NCBI RefSeq assembly: GCF_031877795.1
Contig: NC_133931.1
Location: forward strand, 24,798,264-24,862,263
Source: Strix aluco
Lineage: Eukaryota; Chordata; Aves; Strigiformes; Strigidae
Direction of reading: 5' to 3'
Length of the DNA: 64,000 bases
A model generated the notes under the pieces. It was not told the DNA's origin. It saw nothing but the letters and a program-made list of their open reading frames with translations, and did no database searches. Shown here one piece after another: positions 27,291 to 40,139 of the stretch (position 1 is the stretch's first letter; each line of letters begins with the position of its first letter). The position numbers and the translations under genes were made by a program.

Positions 27291-30200
27291 ACTATTACAA
27301 ATTGAATGTATGCTTACCACAGAGTCCATCCCTCCTCCGTGCTGACTGGGCTATGAGGTTTAACACCCTAACAGACTGAACAAGTATCTATTACAAGCTT
27401 GACCTCTTTCCCCTGCAAAACACAAAACCAAGAATATAATGGCTGGTTTAGTAATCTACTATATTTAGAACACAAGCAAATGATTCATATGGTATAAGCA
27501 ACAATTAAAACCACTGCTGAAGGTACCAATAGGCTCATGAATCTTATAGCTGTGGGCTTCATCCAGACCTGAAGAGAGCAGTGAACAGTGTTCGTTTGAC
27601 AGAGTATGGGCATTTCCTTCTTTGGGGAGTAAAATGCATCAGACAGATCTGATGTCTTGCTCCAATTCCTCCAACAGCATCAGCTGAGCTCTGACCTTTC
27701 CCCTGTGCAAGTCTTTAGCTCATGCTACCAGACCACTAAAGGACTTTCCACTCTATTCTGCCATGGCCTCTTCCTTGTCTTTCTGGAAGATCTGTAAGTC
27801 CCAGACTGTAAGGTGAGATCATGGAGAGTTTTCAGCCTTTCTTGACACTTTTTTCAAGGTCAACCACACTGTGGGATTTTCTGTATTAGTCTTGGCCATG
27901 CTGCTGCTGTTGTTGTTCTTCCTGCGTGCTCCCCCAGTGTGATATGTATGAATCTCACCTTGACCAACAGGATGCCCCTCCAGCTCATCAGGTAGCCCAA
28001 GAGTGTTTGTAGCTGTGTCTAGCTGTCAAGACTTTTGGGCTATTGCATTAGTGTTCACCACTGTTTCAGGGTCCCTTATCTGTAAGGGAACCTCTAACAG
28101 TCAAAGCAACTGCAACTGCAACCCAACCCCTTCACTGGGGGATCTCATTTGTGGGATTGGCAGAGTTGGACCGTTTCTCCACATTCCTCTCCATCAGCAA
28201 ACCCCGAAGTCCTCCTCCCTTGTGCAGGGCAGTATTTAGAAGTGGCATAGGCCCTGGCCTCCCCTGAGCCCTTCTTTTTTGAGTCACCACGCATTAGGTG
28301 GCCATCGGCCCAGCTCCCCCATGTTACCAATGGGTCTCGGTCCCTCCAGAACCACACTGGGAGCACACAGCAAGCCCTGGGCCCCACATGGCAGCACAGT
28401 ACACTGATCTGGAGTTTCACAGCAGCACCAGAGGTTTGAGGTTGGTGTGCAACTGCCTCCTTTGACCACTCCTTCCTTCTTACGCATGTTCCTCAGCTCT
28501 GTGTGGGTCACCTGCTCAACTCGCTGGGTAGTTTCTAGTAAAAGCACACAGGGGTACCAGGGAAAACAGTACACAATGCCTTCCCCTGAAGCAACTACTT
28601 AGAACAAAACTGAGGGGTACTAATTAGTCAGCCAGCCACCACACAAGAGTGTCCGTAGATAGCAGGCTCTGCAGTAACTATCCACCAGAAACCCTGGCTG
28701 TGGCTCATAATGGCTATTTTCTCCCTCAGGTTTAGACAGGAACTATCACAAGTCTCATCTGCTGCGTAGTGACATTGCCAAACCAGATGACATGGTGGAT
28801 CTGAAAATTTCAAGTGTCTTATAGTTGTCTGGCTCTGGTGTTCATCATAGGGAGACACATACATGTTTGTTCCTTCTTAAACATCCAAACACAGAAAGTA
28901 TAGACCAAAGAAATTCATGTGGCATAAGTGAACCTTACCGTGGTGGTACACAAGAACTATTTTGTTACGGAAGTAGGTTGGACTGATCTAGATATTGATT
29001 AAAAGAAGAATAAAGGCACAACAAGTTTACTAATTTTGAGCATTTGGATTACTCACTAGAATAATTTTTGATTAGTAATAATTTGCAAGTCCAGTGGAAA
29101 TCTTAAAAGTGCTAATGCAAGTTTGACTGAAGATAACTGCTGTTAGTAAAAATGCTTACAAGATGAATACATGAAAATAAAACATATAAAGTCAAACAGA
29201 GTCTGAAAAGTACATCTAAAGATGCAGTATGATGTGTTAAAACCATGTTTATCCTTTGAAACTTTCTACCCCACAGCATTTCTATACCACTAACCAGTAC
29301 CTTAGCAGTAAATAAAGAACATCAGTTCTCTCTCCTCTCGCCTTGGGAAGTCTGTGAATTTCTGTAATAACTTTAGTTCTCCCAGCTAAACAGAGCTAGT
29401 GAACCTTGTGCCCCACCTTATGCCCAGAGGGGTGGAAGAGCTTTGTCTTTTCCCCTCTGCTGGGTCAGTGTGCCTGAAGACACTGGGAAGTGGAGACATC
29501 ACCACTAGCCTTGGCAGCTTGGTGCCAACCCTTATCAACCAAACTAGTAAGCACAGGTGTCTTGTATCCAACTTGAACTCATCATCTCTTCCTCCATCAG
29601 GCTAATGAGCCCTTTAGACCCTCGTATCCTAGTAACTTCTCTACAACAGTTTTCTCCAAGTATTTTTGATAAACTAATTCTCTACTCATCAGATACTGCT
29701 TCCAGTTCTTTAAGTATGTTTACTGCTTCTCTCACTAGTGTGGTGATCTAAACAGTTTTGTAAAAGCTTTTAAAAGTGCAGGCATCAGACATGACAGTAT
29801 TTATTTAATTGATGAACACTGCGTTGGGATTGTATCCCCCATTCTTCTTCACTATTCAGATTCAAACACCCCAAAATTTACACTTGACATTTTACTACAG
29901 CAGCCCAGCAGAAGATCATGCTTGGAGTATTTTTGGCCTTTTGGCCTGAATGCTTATGCTGGATGCAGTGTTAAACTGATTGGTACAGGTGGGTACATTT
30001 TATATAGAACACGAAATACAGCATATGAGGAGGAGATAGAGCTGTTAGATAAAGACGTGGTTGTGTTGCCATCAGTGTCTTCCTGCTTGCCAGATTGCTT
30101 GAGCAAAGGAAATCTCAGTTTTTAATGCTGTGTTGAATTTGTGGTCAGAGAGGTCACAGGTCTTTGATTGATAGGAGAAGGAGACCTTCTAAGAAAAGCT

Positions 30201-31173
30201 AATATACATCAAATAGTATTTACTTCCTTTTAGTTCCATTAGTCAGATTAGTTAATGTTTAATTTATGGATTCATCTGAGTATGGCTCAACACTGGGAAA
30301 GTTGCCAGATTTTATTCCCTTTTTCATTATGCAATTACATTTTTTTCCCCCTTTTGTTAAGAAGCTCACTGCTGTTTGTGGTGGCGTTTTTTGTTGGTTT
30401 GTTGTTTTTTTTTTTTTTTTTTTTTTTTTAATGTAGAAGAATTTAGGTATTTCCCCCAGTTCTGCTCATCAAGCCCGTTCCATTCACATATTTGTTTGGA
30501 TTTTTTTTTACTTATATCTAGGAGAAGTCATGATAATTTTGCCTTTTATTAACAATCTCTGTCTAGTGATAAATCATTTTCTTCCATCCTAATGAGAACC
30601 AACACTGATTTTTAAGTACAGTCAAGAGGAATTAAAACACATCTTCCATAGTTGTAATTTATTACTGCCTGTAAGTTACACAGCAAACACTTCCCAGCTT
30701 CCTCTTTTTAGATGCTAGTCAGGTTTTAAGCAATAACTCACCACTTTACTTGGGAGCCTGCTTAGATTTTCCCCTGGTCTGTTTAGCACATTAAGCACCA
30801 AAAACCTGAGCTTTGAGTTATCACCAACTTTAAAGCAAGTGAATAGCATCACCATTATTACTTTGAGTATCTATGGAGTTATTCCTCTTTTCTTGCTCTC
30901 TTCCAAGTTTGCTGGACTCTTGAAAGAACTCCAGGGCATGCTATTCAGTTCTTCTCACTGGTGTTCATCACAAGCAGAGGTTTACCATGGACCTTTACAG
31001 AAACTTCCAGTCTCACCCATATTCTTTTTTTCTATGCTAAGAAAGGCACTCAACTTTCCCTTAGTCTCACATCCTCTGCCAATTTACCCATCTACTGCTT
31101 AATATGGAGACACCAATGGGGATTACTTGCTTGCCAGCCAAGACTGAAGAACATGCCACAGTAGCTGGTGGAT

Positions 31174-31572
31174 TTATACCGTGAAAATGTCAGCTGGGTT
31201 TGCCCCCTTCAGCAGTCTGTCCTGAATCCCCTTGATGGTTGACTTGCTGAGCACACGATAGGCATTCAAACACAGCCAATATTTGCCTTTTTCTGCAGCC
31301 CATGCAGAGGCAAACTGCAAGTACTGTGCATGCAGTGTAACACCTTTCATACACACTGTGTATATTACAGGTCCATGGTATGTCCCTCACGAAGTATAGA
31401 GACACCGCACAGATGGATTTGTTACTTCATGAGCAAGGAAAACACTTCTTTCGGGTGCTGGTAGTGCAGAAAGTTTAATTGGATGAAGTTTGTCCCACTT
31501 CATAAATCTTTTGTATGTATTGGGAAATGCACCTAGGAAAATTAGATTAAAAGCTACATGAGATGGAGCCAC
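31174..31572 (-). pseudogene. Decayed reading frame of unknown origin
   Basis: One minus-strand frame runs from 31572 to a TAA ending at 31174, about 133 codons, broken only by a single TGA at 31387-31389. That TGA could be a former CGA arginine codon, a common CpG decay product. The two halves are in the same frame. The composition is unusually protein-like for the region: mixed aromatic, acidic and basic residues, with segments such as KGVTLHAQYLQFASAWAAEK in the second half and no low-complexity bias. There are no splice sites that would remove the stop with an intron of credible size. It could be a retrocopy of a host gene, a remnant of a viral or transposon gene, or chance. I could not recognise the family. 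The upstream limit is unclear because the frame is stopped just before 31572. Confidence 0.4.
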
Positions 31573-32116
31573 CAGTACCGGTCATATGTGTGTTTGGGAC
31601 TGAAGCTGTCTAGTACTGTATATTTTATATTATCTCTTCTAAAGAGAGACAGATCAAGGCTGTTAATGTTCTAATTGTAGAAAACAAAGATACTCTTGGC
31701 TTCTCTTCATCACAGGTTCCTCCAAACGTCCAAAATGTCCTTTTAGGATCCCTCATGCCAGAAGTAAGATTGATAGTATAAATAATAAGTCTAATCTTTA
31801 ATCCTCCACTTTATAGCAAATAGCAGCACAAATACCAATATAATTCTACTGAAATAGCATTATTTGGCAACTGACCATCAAGTGCAGTGTAAACATCACT
31901 TCAAAAATCATGTCTCGCACTCACACTGCTTTCTGCTGTGTGTCTCTATATAGGTTATCAGTACAAAGTATATTACTGTATTGTGACTATAAAACATTTT
32001 ATAGTCATGCATATCTGAACATGTTTGATTATAGCCTGAAGCAACTTTGGGAAATCCTGACTGAGCCAACACTGCAGAGATCTCCCAACTCATGCTGGTA
32101 TTCAGTAATGGACTTG

Positions 32117-32335
32117 TGTGTGGGTTTTGACTGGGATAGAGTTCATTTTCTTCACAGTAACTAGTATGGCGCTTTGTTTTGTATTTGTGATGAAAATAGT
32201 GTTGATAATACAGAGATGTTTTTGTTATCATGGAGCAGTGCTTACAAAGCATCAAGGCCTTTTCTGCTTCTCATATCACCCCACCAGTGAGGAGGCTGGG
32301 GGTGCACAAGAAGTTGGGAGGGGGTACAGCAATAA
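32117..32335 (+). mobile_element. Truncated LTR fragment, same family as the LTR at 46882
   Basis: The left part of an LTR. It shares with the LTR starting at 46882 the same order of segments, including GTGTTGATAATACAG and CTGGGGGTGCACAAGAAGTT, over about 210 bases. It lacks the promoter, polyadenylation and right-terminal parts and stops at about 32335. The left end begins near TGTGTGGGTTTTGAC. No target duplication is visible because the right end is missing. Confidence 0.75.
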
Positions 32336-34492
32336 CACACAATTCTAATGCATCATCTCTATTGCAACTCATTTAGTGTCAAACCTCTATGTACAAACCT
32401 TTGCAATACAAACGGCTTAGGCATGGCATATGAAGACCCCATCTCTACAGATCAGAATGATATACATTTGTCACTTTGGAGAGCAGCATGTCCTCTTTTG
32501 TACTAACTCAGCATCTCATTCAGTCGTGATTTATGCTGTCTTCCTGACAGAGCTCAGATAACATGCGCTGACTTGGGATTTCAAGTGCTAAATTCAGTCT
32601 GAGGTTTATTATGAGGGTACATCAGTGCACTCCCAATTTGTGAACCGATGAACACTTGGACAATGTTTAAACCAATTCTGAATATGAAAGTGCTCTGAAA
32701 TTAAGCCAAACTTGTTGGGGCGAGTTGGTAGATATGTAACAGTACAATGCCATTACTACACAACCTGCAGCCTCCTTATTGCACACTTTTGTACTGAAGT
32801 ACCTAACACTGTTTGCGCAGATTCTTCTCATCCAACTTTCTTTTCAGCTCTAATGTAGAAAAACCTGATCACCAACATGACATTCTTCAAAACCAAACTT
32901 CCCTTGAAAATGCAAACCTGCAGTTTTCCCCTTCCCTTTTGATGTGTAGTGTATATGAGCCCTTAAACCACTTAACTGCCACATAGGGCACCTTAATATT
33001 TGCAAGCTAGTTGGCACCCCTTGCTGAGAGTTTCTACCATGCTGAGGAAGACATCCTTAAAGCCCTGGAAGAACACCCTGCTGATAGCTCACATCATTTG
33101 GAGCAGGGCTGGGCCACTGGTTTGCCATACATAAAGAACACAATTTGCAGTTACGAATTCTTCCCCCAGTTAACCTGTCAAAATACCTTCTTTGAGGTGG
33201 ACTGCTCAAAAAAAATTTGGAAAGTCTAAAGAGTTTAAAACCTCTAACTGTATCATGTCCTCCATACAGTAGCAACATGAAGCAGAAGTGAAATACTTTG
33301 AAAGACAATGTGTGGTGCTCTCAAGAGATGTTAGCATTACATTAAGTCTTTACATAAGAAAATGTGTTTCAGCACTATGTTCTCTGGCAGCACAGAGTTA
33401 TGAATCCCAGTGGCATACTAGCGCAAAGTCAAGACATTTTAGTGATGGAATTATTAATGCAAAGTGAAGCACTTGAAATCCTGCTTCCACATGTTCACCT
33501 TGTGCTGTATGACAGATATCCTGCCTGGAAGTGAGCAGGCAAAAAGCTGTTTTCTGTTTTCTGAGTGACACACATGACTTCTGACCTCAGGTTTCCATAG
33601 CGTAGGATTCGGATGATGTGACTACAGCAATCCAGAACACATGGCAATTCTTGGGTATGTAAAAGCTGCCCCTCTCAGCCACCAACATGCCAGATCCTGG
33701 AACCCTTCAATTATGTGTCTCTGTCACAGTCTACAAAGTATTTTTTATATTCAAGGCAGTAAAAGCTAAAGTCCTTCAATCATTACAAAACCAATCACTA
33801 AATCTGCTGTTCTGTATGCCTACTAAGGACTTGCAGTAAAAGAGACACTCTGAAAACACCATATAGAAGTTCCATGGTTAACAGCAGGCTGCATGACTTG
33901 GATGACTTTGAACTGCATTTCTGGAGTATATGAATATAAAATAGCACAGTATTGATCTTCCAGCTCCGTTCTATCAAGTGCTGAGCATCCTGAGTCCACT
34001 CCAGAAAAGCACTTAAATACATTTTTCTACTACTACTGTTCAAAAGTGTTCAATCCCTAGGTCAAATCTGAGTAACATTATTTCTGTTTATTAAAAACAC
34101 AAGTTTATTTATTTTTTTTTTGAATTAAATTATCATATAAATTCAGAGCAGACAGCTCTTTGAACTTCTGTCCCTGGAACCTACAGAAAAGAATTCCACT
34201 GAAAAGGAAGAAAATATTTCAAATCTCTATTATGATTAAGACCTTTAAAACTTTTAAATATAATCAGCCAAGCATGACCTGACAGAAAAAAAAGTCATCT
34301 ATGAGGGGGGGAAAACCCATGTTAAAAATCAACTGTGAAAGTCTCAAAAGTAACACAGTATTAACTCTACTCTACACAGTCCACAGACACAACTTACAGC
34401 AGAAATACTGGAGAGCCAGCTGAAGCAAGAATACCACTTGAGTACCACTGCAGCCTTATTTAACAGCTACTCTTGCACCTTCTGGAGGCAAG

Positions 34493-34561
34493 TCAAACAG
34501 GCAGGGTAGGTGCGGGTGTGGGTGAACTGGCGCTGCTGCTGTAGGGTGTTGTCTGGTTGGT
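34493..34561 (-). other. Possible orphan terminal exon
   Basis: On the minus strand a good acceptor (pyrimidine tract ending CTCTTGCAG at 34562) opens a phase-0 frame of 22 codons rich in Ser, Thr and Pro, reading TNQTTPYSSSASSPTPAPTL then PV and TGA (34493-34495). A TTAAATAAGG stretch lies downstream near 34455. The patch is more GC-rich than its surroundings. I found no partner exon in the window and do not recognise the peptide. It may be part of an unknown transcript, an alternative end, or coincidence. Confidence 0.2.
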
Positions 34562-34901
34562 CTGCAAGAGCACACAAGTCACTGTACAATCTCAGATTTG
34601 GTTCTTGAAGTGGCTACTCAGACTGTGATGGCAAGCACAGAAAAAGAGATTTATCTGAAAAAGTTTCAAAGACCTTGAAAGACTCTAGTTTTCCAGCCAA
34701 GCTAAAGGCTGGTGTAACTAAGACACAAAACTGGAACAAAATATTTCAAGAGTCAAATGAAAGATGATGCTGGCATGGCAGGGTTACTTGGAACAGGACA
34801 CTTGAAATAGGCACCTGAGGTAGCTGCCCTGTCCTAAACTGTCTCTGGCAAAACTCAGCTGGGCCAAGGCTACAGCCTGTGTTTCACTGAATTTATAGGT
34901 T

Positions 34902-34917
34902 CCCCCCCCCCCCCCCC
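34902..34917. repeat. poly-C homopolymer (16 C)
   Basis: An uninterrupted run of 16 cytosines between the two genes. It is a simple repeat with uncertain assembled length. Confidence 0.95.
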
Positions 34918-37493
34918 GCCTCAGAAAAGTAAATAATGATGGATTACATTCTTTTGTAATTCACAAGCATCCAAACTGTGGGTGGTTATGAAAAAGACAC
35001 TGTTTAACACTGCATTAGTCTAAAACAGTACAGTCCTTGAAGGAGAACACATGGACCTCCCAAACTCAACCAAACCTCTGGAGAAAACCACCTTGAAAAG
35101 ACCATGCAGGATTTGACTGACAGAAATACAGCTATTGAGATGTGTTTTACATATACCAGAGTAAAAAAACCCAAATGCATATGGAAAGTCAGGTAGCAGT
35201 TGTGTGGAATTTTATAGTAGACTTAGTAGTCTGTGCTTTCTGTTCATAATTCTACTATATTCAAACCATAAAGAAGCATAACCAGCCAGCTTAACTATGT
35301 TTTTCTTTTTTTTTTTTTAAAGGAAATCTCTCTTCATTCAAATGTAAATAATTTTTAAATGTTTAATCCAAGATACCTTCTAGAGATTTCACAGTCCCTC
35401 AGTTAAAGCACAACATACAGCTTCACTGGACTCATCACTGGGTTACCTGGCAAAACAGGTCTTCCAACTCTTCTGGATGAGAGATCCACAAAGTTATCTT
35501 AAAAGCTTTTTTTTTTTTTTTTCCTCCTCCCTGAGATTGGATAAAGATCTGGAAGGGAAGCTTTAAGGAAAACATTCTGGCTGCAAAAACAGTTTTGCCA
35601 ATTATGTTTTGATCTTGGGATACTTCAAGCTTATAATCAGGAAGACATTATCTTACCAGTCATAGCTTGCCTGTCAGGTTTGAATAAGGAAGATGAGGAA
35701 CTAAAACCTGAATCAAGAATGAAGAAAACAAGAGTTCCAGCACATTCTAGATTCCCAAAATACCTCAGCTCCCAAGGCATGGATTATTATGGATACATGG
35801 AGCATCACCTTTTCAAGCAGCCCTTCTTTTCCTAGGCAAGCACAAGCAGTTGACATCGGTACAACCACATTTGGGAGCCTTTCAGTTGTATGTGTGCAGG
35901 TCAAATGACAAAAAATGTGAGAGGTCTCAGAGAAGGAAGAGAAAATTAAACAGCCTGAGCTCCTCTCAGCCTTTGGTAAGGCAATTCTTTCAGTTTTCAA
36001 GGCAATGAAGAAAAGTTTAAGGAAATACCTAATCACAGTATATACATATAGGAAATTCAACATAGCTGTTCATTAGCAAACTAGCTAAAAGTGGAAAATT
36101 AATTAATTTGAGCTATAAATAAGAAAACTTTAAATCAGGATGATTTAACTCTTGCAGTCAATCTAGAACCCAGTCTTCATAATTTGTAATGACAGCTTCA
36201 GGATTGTCTCTCCGTCAGAAAGATGATACCTACTTTTTAGTAACTAGAGATTACAAACCAGAAGGGGTCATCAAATTGATTTCACATACAATTGTACTCT
36301 GCTCATGACTGCATTTGGGTCAGATCTGAACTTCCAATGATGGCAACTTCTTGAGAAAACATTCTGTAGTAATTTGTGAGTCCAAGTCACAGTACCACAT
36401 CAGAGAGGAGCTCTCTCCCATCCTGAGGTTCACAGGCAGATGTAGCTCAAGGCACGACTTTGCTCATTAGCTACATAGATAATGATGGTCAAGGAAATAG
36501 TATGGTCCTGAAAAACAAGCTGTGGCAGCCTTAGTCAGAATGGCCTCTGAAAACAAAGCTCTCAGTAACCAAGTATTTGGTTTATACTTCGTTAGATATT
36601 TGAAATAAGGAATTACTTAACTCCAAGTCAGAGCCTATTGAACAGCTAAGTGGAAACCCTGTGTGTGTAAAAGATTTGCTGACCCTGAGAAAACAGGGAA
36701 CCATCTTGAACTAGTCAGTTTTATGAGTTCATTGTGGCGATCCAGTTCTGAGTGGTCCATGACTCACCCTCTGCCGTGGACTGAATTAAAAATACTGAGC
36801 CAAGTTAAGAGGTCACTTGATGCTACAGTTAGGATAGAAAATATACTTGCTTTGAGCTGCAGATGTTCCTAAGCATGTTTTTTTAAAAGCATTGTATGAA
36901 ACCCTGAAACCAGTAGTTTCATGTTAACAGTTTTAAATGCAATTTTCCTTTCCAGAATACACCAAAATTAAAGACATCATAGTTTCAGTAAAGAAACGGA
37001 TTTTCAGTGAACCAGAAACCTTCAGCTTGGTACAACTAACCAGATATTTAAAAGAATAGAAGTTCAATAGTTTCATAAACTGAAGGGACCTAATATGGAG
37101 ACAATTTTAGCAATTCAGCCAAGTTTCAGTAGGAACAGTCTGTGAACCATTAATAGCAACATGCTACAGAGTACAGGAAACAGTAATTTCACCACTCCTC
37201 CCCTCCACCCGTCTGACAAAATACAAGTTCTCCCACTTTGCTCCCAACATCCATCCCAACTAACAGCAGCTCTGTTTGTCCTGCAGGGAATAACATCCGT
37301 GGTGACACCACACTACTCTCAGGTGAAGAACTATTGGTCACACAGTCCTTCCTGGTCCTTCCCCCCACCCAAATTGACTCAACTGATGCTCTCAGTTCTT
37401 AAATGAAGCAATTCAATTGGAATTTTAATAGTAAAATAATTTTAGCACTATCTTTTAAGAAGTAATCCAATTTTTTAGTTTTTTTCTTCCATT

Positions 37494-38140
37494 TCATAGT
37501 ATCATAGAATGGTTTGGGTTGGAAGGGCCCTTAAAGATCATCTAGTTCCACCCCCCTGCCACGGGCAGGGACACCTTCTACTAGACCAGGTTGCTCAAAG
37601 CCCCGTCCAACCTGGCCTTGAACACTGCCAGGGAGGGGGCAGCCACAGCTTCTCTGGGCAACCTGTGCCAGTGTCTCACCACCCTCACAGTGAAGAATTT
37701 CCTGCTAATATCTAATCTAAATCAACCTTCTTTCAGTTTAAAACCATTACACCTCATCCTATCACTACACTCCCTGACAAAGAGTCCCTCCCCATCTTTC
37801 CTGTAGCCCCCTTTAAGTACTGGAAGGCCGCTATAAGGTCTCCCCTGAGCCTTCTCTTCTCCAGGCTGAACAACCCCAACTCTCTCAGCCTGTCCTCATA
37901 GGAGAGCTGTTCCATCCCTCTGATCATTTTTGTGGCCTCCTCTGGACTCGCTCCAACAGGTCCGTGTCCTCTTTATGTTGGGGGCCCCCGAGCTGGACAC
38001 AGTACTCCAGGTGGGGTCTCATGAGAGTGGAGCAGAGGGGGAGAATCACCTCCTTTGACCTGCTGGCCACACTTCTCTTGATGCAGCCCAGGATATGGTT
38101 GGCTTTCTGGGCTGTGAGCACACATTGCTGGCTCATATTC
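37494..38140 (-). mobile_element. CR1 LINE, 5'-truncated, minus strand
   Basis: The reverse complement matches the 3' part of the CR1 at 49740-51242 nearly line for line: the end of the reverse transcriptase frame (LGCIK..., RPHLEYC region), the 3'UTR, and the terminal AT-rich unit, here seen in reverse as ATAGTATCATAGAATGG at 37496-37512. It is truncated at about 38140. High similarity to the other copy suggests relatively recent insertion. It lies downstream of MTDH in the same orientation and could fall in a long 3'UTR isoform. Confidence 0.9.
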
Positions 38141-38813
38141 ATTTACAGCAGAACAATGAAGAAATCTTTCAGTACTGGCCTGGAAAACTGAAACTCTGTC
38201 CTTCACTGGTAGTCAGCAGTCACTAGAATGAGATGCACAGGTACAAGTGGCTGCAAGAGACTTGTATTTCTTTAACAACTGAAATCTTGACTAGCAACCA
38301 ACTTGGGTCATTTAAACGCAAAACAACTATGATTAATAATAGCTGAAAATATGCTTAAACCATGTATTTTGATGTCTGCACTTTTCAAAAGCCTTATTCA
38401 CAGGACAATCCCATGCCTAGGAACTATTAATAAGGCAGTTTCCAATGAGATACAATTGAGTTACAACACAACAGTACTAGAAGTATTTCTATAAAGTTTG
38501 AAATGTTTTTAATATGTACATTCTTTCTTAGTAAATATTAAAGTAGTGCTTTTCTCTTGCACTTTTTTCTTTAGACTTCTAAAAGGGCATCAGAAATACA
38601 GTTTTCACCCCCCTCCAAACCAATGCACAGTTGTTACCTTTGTAACAAGCACATATGAATTCTGTACACCTTTCCCTCCCCACAAAAGAAATAAAAATAT
38701 GCCATGACTATTCAATTACAATCATCACAACAAGTTTAAATTACGCATACAAATAATTCCAGAGTATTTAGAAAAACCCAACATACTGGATTTATGAAAC
38801 CATTCCATGCATT

Positions 38814-38849
<36 letters not shown>

Positions 38850-40139
38850 TGATTAAGTTTTTTAAATGGTGTCTTCTCTTTCTATCCAAGTACCAAAGTC
38901 TGGATTCAGTGTATCATTAAGACTAACCACGGCTTGAGTCATAGAAACATGACAGTACATAGATAACCAAGTTTCTATTTATAGACAATATGCTATACAG
39001 TTACTACCTCTTTAATGAATGTCAAATAAAGCAAGTTTTGCTTTCTAAGACGTTGAAACTGCACATTAAGAAAACAGTAAGAGGTGCTGCTAGATAGGTA
39101 ACAAATTTTGAAAGGAAGGCTATGTATTTGTATGATTCTGCTTAGTAGTAACAGTTGATTAGCATTAACTATGTTGTTAGCTAGTTTGTTTCTTTTTTCC
39201 AGAATGACAAGCTATTCAAGAGCTAGAGCTTACTAACCCAGAAATGATCACCAAATTTTATCTTCAAGAGGAAAAAAAAGAATTTATGTAGTGAAAGTCC
39301 TTAGGGGCAGTCTCTCTCATTACATAAAATCTTATTTTCTACAGAAGAGGTTCATAGCACAACATACAGATTGGAAACAGACATTTCGGACATACATTAC
39401 CAACCTGAACTCAAAGGGTATTCTTTTTAACCTTTACTATGACCAAGACAAGTAAAATTATAACATTATTCACATGCAAAGGACTCTGCATGATTTTTAT
39501 TACACCCGATTTTTGTTTGACTTAAGATACTCCTTGAAAAGCTGTACTTCAGTTCTAAATTTATTTTACATGAATCTTGACAGGTATCAGTCTCAGGCAT
39601 TACTCCTTCCCAGTAAATAAATCAATACTGTCAATATGCTCAATTTATTTTAACAAATCAATTTAGTGTCACATGTTCCTGATATACAGGGGTTAATACC
39701 TGTGCAAGTTAGTATCCATTTACTAGGAAAGCTCTCCATTAGCAAGGTGCACTTTCAGTACAATTAAAACCAGCTTGCTGCATTAACTATTCTTGTCTTG
39801 CAATACTGCTGAACTGCAGTCAAGTACAGTAAAAGTACAGGATTGTTGATCAGTACCATGTGTTACAGCTGTTAACAATTCTGTTTGTGCCACAAAACCA
39901 GAAGTCAATCATTTAAAAAAATTCTTGGCTCTTCTTTAACTGAATTTAGCAGGTGATGTTAATTACCATCCTTATCAAACAAATTTTTGTAAAGGCTATT
40001 TACAGTGTACATGGCTGAGCATGCACCTTACAGACACAAACACATCTGCCAGTTTGATACCATGTAATTACACAGTGCCTGAAAATGACAACACATCTTA
40101 AACACCATTTTAATTAACAGTTTCAAGCGGGAAATGGTC

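Larger units (their letters stand above)
22261..40139. other. Sequence between LAPTM4B and MTDH
   Basis: About 18 kb between the LAPTM4B CpG island and the nearest supported part of the MTDH 3'UTR. In human no coding gene lies here as far as I recall. I assign a possible LTR (23270-23960), a possible degenerate repeat (26880-27290), a decayed frame (31174-31572), an LTR fragment (32117-32335), a possible lone exon (34493-34561) and a CR1 (37494-38140). I see nothing recognisable in 24000-26850, 27300-31170, 32350-34490 and 34570-37490 beyond homopolymer runs. 38141-40139 may be extended MTDH 3'UTR. Confidence 0.6.

Noticed and set aside
26850..27305. 151-codon plus-strand frame
   Set aside because: It covers a block that looks like a degenerate interspersed repeat, has low-complexity hydrophobic content and shows no known domain or splice context.
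31908..32255. 115-codon minus-strand frame
   Set aside because: It runs antisense through the truncated LTR at 32117-32335 and has no protein-like features.
35713..36063. 116-codon minus-strand frame
   Set aside because: No motif, no homology I recognise and no nearby promoter. Its length is within what chance gives in 64 kb on six frames.
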